Source: a virus. Taken from it: a DNA stretch of 42,605 nt. The DNA is taken from the IMG/VR virus record IMGVR_UViG_3300023313_000015, positions 1-42,605 of that record, one strand, 5' to 3'. Below the pieces are notes generated by a model that ran no database searches, was not told the origin of the DNA, and saw nothing but the letters and a program-made list of their open reading frames with translations. Position numbers and translations under genes: made by a program. This document shows, piece after piece, positions 39,315-42,605 of this stretch. How positions within the stretch are numbered: position 1 is the first letter of the stretch; each line of letters opens with the position of its first letter.

Positions 39315-39656
39315 ATGAAAGGTACAAAATCAGCAAAAAGTAAAAAGGGACTAAGTGCGATAAGCGCAGCTCTTCAAGGAGAGGCTCTTAAGACTAAGAT
39401 GCCAAACTACTCTAAGATGATTAGCACCAAGAGTGCCTCTAAGATGAAGATGGAAGGTACTAAGAGTGCTAAGTCTACAAAAGGCAGTACAGCTCTTGTA
39501 ACTAAATCTGACCCTATATATAGCTCAAAAGGAGTTAACTATAGTGAAGATTTAGAAACTAATTTAAAAACTATAATGAGTACTGCTGACACTGCTGAGA
39601 AAGATATGACAGATAGGCTCAAAACAATCAAAGCTAATAAGAGAAATAGGAAATAG
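39315..39656 (+). CDS. Small basic virion protein with GTKSAKS repeats
   Basis: The ATG at 39315 follows GGAG with 6 bases spacing; a TTG at 39303 is an alternative. The 113-aa product is Lys-rich and has the motif GTKSAKS at residues 3-9 and again near 48-54, with related TKSASKM between. The C-terminal part is helical (TIMSTADTAEKDMTDRLKTI). The basic repeats would bind DNA or the internal capsid surface. It is probably packaged with the other internal proteins. Confidence 0.65.
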   Translation: MKGTKSAKSKKGLSAISAALQGEALKTKMPNYSKMISTKSASKMKMEGTKSAKSTKGSTALVTKSDPIYSSKGVNYSEDLETNLKTIMSTADTAEKDMTDRLKTIKANKRNRK

Positions 39657-39658
39657 TA

Positions 39659-41062
39659 ATGGCCGCTAAACTAATGGACTCTCTGAAAGAATCTCTCCCT
39701 AAAAAACCAGATTGGATGGGGGAAGAAGAGTATAAGAGAAGAGTTATGGAGAATGATCCAGAAATTCCAGATCCTATGCTAAATTCTGATATAGCAGACA
39801 CCGCTACTCCAGAGAAACTAAGAGAGTTAGCCTCTGTCCCTGCTGAAGTAATAGACAATACTGGCGATCCTATAAATATAGACGGAGAGCAAAGACCACC
39901 TAGTTTAGAAGGGATTGCAAATCATGTAAAAGAAGACGCTATAGCCTTTAAAGAAGATATGACAACCGTTGCTAAGTCCGCAGGAACTAGAATAGCTAAG
40001 TTTGCGGAAGAGTCTGGAAGGGTTATAGGAAATGGTCTAGAAGAAGGGGTTGAAAGCCTAAAAGGCGTAACTAAAGAATACCCCAACTTTTGGGTAGGGG
40101 CTGCTCCTGTACTTATGGGTGCTCTCCTTGGAGACATTGGAGCTGGAGCCCAAGCAGGATCAGAAGGGCTCATGCAGAGATATAAAGATGAAAGAGATGC
40201 TGGCAAGGCTTCTAGAAAAGCTGCTAGTACTTCTAAAAAAGACTCCCAAGCAAAAAGAGGGTCTTTCCAGTACAAGCCCATAGAAAGAGCAGATGGCTCT
40301 ATAGGGTATCTAAAAGTAGATACTAGGACGGGGGAAGAAACTCTCACGGACTACACTACAGGATATAAAAGATCTATAACTAAAAATCCTACTACGGGAG
40401 AGTTAGCCTCTATAAGTGGGTCAACTGCTTCCGCTAGACCTGTTTTTTCTTCAGGTAAGAAATACACGGTAAAACAAGAGAAAGACATCTCTAGATTTAG
40501 AGACTCTGTACTAGACGATAAAGTTTTTAATAAAAATAGGGAAACCGTATCCTCTACAGGAAGAGCCTTATCCCTATTGAAAGCTAATAACCCTATCTCT
40601 GATGCTGGTATTAAAACCATCTTTCCTAGAATGTTCGGAGAAGTTGGTAACTTGGCTGCTGCTGAGCAAGAGAGATTCTCAGGATCTCCTTCTATTCCTA
40701 GAAAACTAGAGGCCTTGAAAGAGAAATATACAAAAGGTACCCTATCTGATGACGATAGAAGGGATCTATCTATAGTAGCTAAAGTCATGGAAGAGTACTC
40801 TAGAAAACAGCTAGAGAATACGGCTGACGCTTTTATAAACTCTGAGAAGAGATATAGAGGATATAGTGCTAGAGAGATACTAGACCCATTTTTGGGAGGT
40901 AAGGAGTCCGTAAAAGATACTGGAGCCCCTGCTATAAACGCTAAGAGAGATGTAGAGGAAGAAGCTATTAATAACCCTGCTAATCTTCCTGAATACGCTA
41001 GGGATGAAGAAGGGAATATAGTAAAGCTTAACCCTAAAACTAATAGATACGAGAGAGACTAA
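39659..41062 (+). CDS. Internal virion (ejection) protein (467 aa)
   Basis: The 467-aa protein starts MAAKLMDSLKESLPKKPDWM and has long polar helices, one hydrophobic glycine-rich stretch (WVGAAPVLMGALLGDIGAGA) around 160-180, and a charged C terminus (KLNPKTNRYERD). A single hydrophobic segment in an otherwise helical and polar protein is common among podovirus ejection proteins that enter the host membrane. It is followed one base later by the next internal protein gene. Function inferred. Confidence 0.7.
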   Translation: MAAKLMDSLKESLPKKPDWMGEEEYKRRVMENDPEIPDPMLNSDIADTATPEKLRELASVPAEVIDNTGDPINIDGEQRPPSLEGIANHVKEDAIAFKEDMTTVAKSAGTRIAKFAEESGRVIGNGLEEGVESLKGVTKEYPNFWVGAAPVLMGALLGDIGAGAQAGSEGLMQRYKDERDAGKASRKAASTSKKDSQAKRGSFQYKPIERADGSIGYLKVDTRTGEETLTDYTTGYKRSITKNPTTGELASISGSTASARPVFSSGKKYTVKQEKDISRFRDSVLDDKVFNKNRETVSSTGRALSLLKANNPISDAGIKTIFPRMFGEVGNLAAAEQERFSGSPSIPRKLEALKEKYTKGTLSDDDRRDLSIVAKVMEEYSRKQLENTADAFINSEKRYRGYSAREILDPFLGGKESVKDTGAPAINAKRDVEEEAINNPANLPEYARDEEGNIVKLNPKTNRYERD

Positions 41063-41063
41063 T

Positions 41064-42605
41064 ATGCCTAAATATACTGCGCTAACTCCAAAAGAGAAGA
41101 GAAAGCATCTCCAGAATAAGGCTCTTAAAGCTCAAGGCTACAGAGGTCTTGTTGCCGTAGATCCTATGGATATTACAAGCCCTTCAGCTATGGGAGAGTT
41201 CCTCAGTACAGGAGCAGAAGCCTTAGACGTACCCGGATCTATTGTAAGGGGAGGCGTTGAGGGTATGTTAAAAGAGGACTCTGGATTCCTTCAGGGTGCT
41301 GGAGAACAGATAGATCGACTTAGAGAGAAGGGGTCTAAAGGGGTAGAAGAAGGGCCTAAGGGTTCTGATATAATGGAAGCTGCTGGCGTAGAGAATGAGG
41401 TAGGCAAAGCGGTAGGAGGATTTCTTACCGAAATGGCAACTGATCCTTTATCCTATGGCCCCGGAATAGTGAATAAAGTAACTAAAATATTCAAGCCTAT
41501 TGAAAGAAAAATACGATCGAAGGCTCAGAAATCAGCCTCTAGGGTACTTAGCGAGTATGTGTCTACTAGTGATTTCCTGAAAAAGGGAATGAACACAGAC
41601 ATTCTAGGAGCTAGACTAGTAGAAGATGATATAATGAAGTATATCAATAACCCAGAAAAGCTAAAAGAAGTTTTAGGTGGAGCTTCTGGTATCGAAAGAA
41701 AACAATTATTCCCAGAGCTTGTATCTTTAAAATCTTCCCCTAAAACAGGAGGTAGAATATCTGAAGCCTCTGACGAACTAGCTAAGCATATAGATGACGT
41801 TTCCTCAATGTCCCCTGATATAAAAAATAAAAGAGTTACTAACCCTGTCTCATACCAGCTTTCCTCGGAAATGCTAGACCCTGTTTCAGGAGTCCCTATA
41901 GAACCGAAAAAGATTAAAGAGGTGGAAGATTTTCTAAAGTCTATAATTTCTAAAAGTGATTCTAAATCTATGTCGATTAAAGACCTATACAACCTTAAGA
42001 AAAACTTAAGTAAAAATATATCGTCTAAGGAATTCTATAAGAACATGGATGAGACTTCGGCTCTAAAGAAAGAAACTACAGTGGGGCTTATACGTCAAAT
42101 AGACAAAGCTATAAAAGAAGGATTAGAGGGAGTTGACGTATCTATAGGAGGAAATGTCGTGGATGCGGCTGAGTACTATTCAGCTCAGAATAATAGACTT
42201 CACCAATTATTACAAATAAATGAGGTGCTACAAACGGTAAGCCATAGAGATCTGAAGAGAGTTAATCTTCCTCAGATGTTGGCAGAATCGGGACTAGCAG
42301 GACTAACAATCGGAGTAGGGTCAGGATCTCCTGCTGCCGGAGTATCTGGAGCCCTTATGAGTGGGGCATGGTCGGCTAGGTCTAGAGGTAAAGATCTTGC
42401 AGATCCTATGCTGGCAAAAGGTATAGATATGGTAAGTCAGTATGGGGTTCCTCTATCTGGCCCTATAGCAACACAGGCGGTAAGAGAAATGAGAGATGAG
42501 ACACCGGAAGTATTTAGAACTCCGAAAATAAGAGGAAGAAGTCCAGACTCTTTCAATCCTATGTCAGCTCAAGAGAGAATGGAGACTAATCTCCCTGACA
42601 TGATA
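41064..42605 (+). CDS. Internal virion protein, N-terminal part (continues at 1-544)
   Basis: The ATG at 41064 opens a frame that runs to the right end and continues from the left end to 544. The full product is 652 aa. It begins MPKYTALTPKEKRKHLQNKA, has ATDPLSYGPGIVNK near residue 130, a coiled middle region and a hydrophobic glycine-rich segment near residues 410-435 (ESGLAGLTIGVGSGSPAAGV). It is likely the largest ejection protein. No lytic transglycosylase motif was seen. Confidence 0.8.
   Translation, partial: MPKYTALTPKEKRKHLQNKALKAQGYRGLVAVDPMDITSPSAMGEFLSTGAEALDVPGSIVRGGVEGMLKEDSGFLQGAGEQIDRLREKGSKGVEEGPKGSDIMEAAGVENEVGKAVGGFLTEMATDPLSYGPGIVNKVTKIFKPIERKIRSKAQKSASRVLSEYVSTSDFLKKGMNTDILGARLVEDDIMKYINNPEKLKEVLGGASGIERKQLFPELVSLKSSPKTGGRISEASDELAKHIDDVSSMSPDIKNKRVTNPVSYQLSSEMLDPVSGVPIEPKKIKEVEDFLKSIISKSDSKSMSIKDLYNLKKNLSKNISSKEFYKNMDETSALKKETTVGLIRQIDKAIKEGLEGVDVSIGGNVVDAAEYYSAQNNRLHQLLQINEVLQTVSHRDLKRVNLPQMLAESGLAGLTIGVGSGSPAAGVSGALMSGAWSARSRGKDLADPMLAKGIDMVSQYGVPLSGPIATQAVREMRDETPEVFRTPKIRGRSPDSFNPMSAQERMETNLPDMI
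42479..42605. repeat. Right copy of 127-bp contig overlap
   Basis: Identical to bases 1-127 and in the same reading frame of the internal virion protein gene. It marks the closing point of the circular map. Confidence 0.95.

Noticed and set aside
1-42605. tRNA genes, CRISPR arrays and insertion sequences
   Set aside because: I saw no T-loop motif in a cloverleaf context, no regularly spaced repeat set and no transposase reading frame. A tRNA finder should confirm this.

Overview
The window is one complete tailed-phage genome presented as a linear contig. The first 127 bases are repeated exactly as the last 127 bases, and the last gene runs off the right end and continues in frame from the left end. 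The real molecule is therefore a circular or circularly permuted map of about 42,478 bp. The particle looks podovirus-like: there is a portal, a T7 gp11-like adaptor, a P22 gp10/T7 gp12-like tail nozzle, a GNAT-fold protein at the T7 gp13-like position and a run of internal (ejection-type) virion proteins. I see no tape-measure, sheath or baseplate genes. The DNA is AT-rich. A lipobox lipoprotein overlapping another gene, Sec-type signal peptides and an M15 peptidase endolysin point to a Gram-negative host. I cannot name the host; a marine or predatory delta-like bacterium would be only a guess.

Layout. (1) Late block, plus strand, 20564 through the right end and on to 1517: small terminase, endolysin, large terminase, portal, scaffold, major capsid, a free-standing HNH endonuclease, decoration and fibre proteins, adaptor, nozzle, GNAT protein, internal virion proteins, then small genes, a terminator and an overlapping lipoprotein pair that may be spanins. 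(2) Replication block, minus strand, 11229 down to 1573: SF3-type helicase (DUF5906), FlbD-like small protein, family A DNA polymerase, SNF2 helicase, Cas4-like nuclease (DUF2800), DUF2815 ssDNA-binding protein, XRE regulator, zincin, J-domain protein and a terminal unknown. The genes are tightly coupled by ATGA or TAATG overlaps. (3) Accessory and tail-appendage block, minus strand, 20419 down to 11986: SprT-like protein, several small proteins, an Ala/Ser/Tyr-rich protein, a BppU-like protein, two related virion proteins, a GIY-YIG endonuclease, a DUF2793-like fibre, three unknowns and a two-helix membrane protein. (4) Two control regions: 11230-11603, with a perfect DnaA box, a sigma54-like promoter match and a hairpin; and 20420-20563, a divergent promoter region with a CAA-repeat leader.

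How it works together. The replication block supplies its own polymerase, helicases, nuclease and ssDNA-binding protein but no primase or ligase that I recognise, and host DnaA may take part at 11440. The most striking signal is that five proteins of this block end in the same kind of short acidic tail with a terminal phenylalanine, like the SSB C-terminal peptide and the tails of T7 gp2.5 and gp4. This suggests a shared docking site that holds the phage replisome together. I see no integrase, so the phage is probably lytic, although its polymerase carries the Leu762-type active site that has been linked to temperate phages. Three homing-type endonucleases sit between genes, one behind a hairpin that hides its ribosome binding site. 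Two proteins of the late fibre region carry signal peptides, which is unusual for virion proteins.
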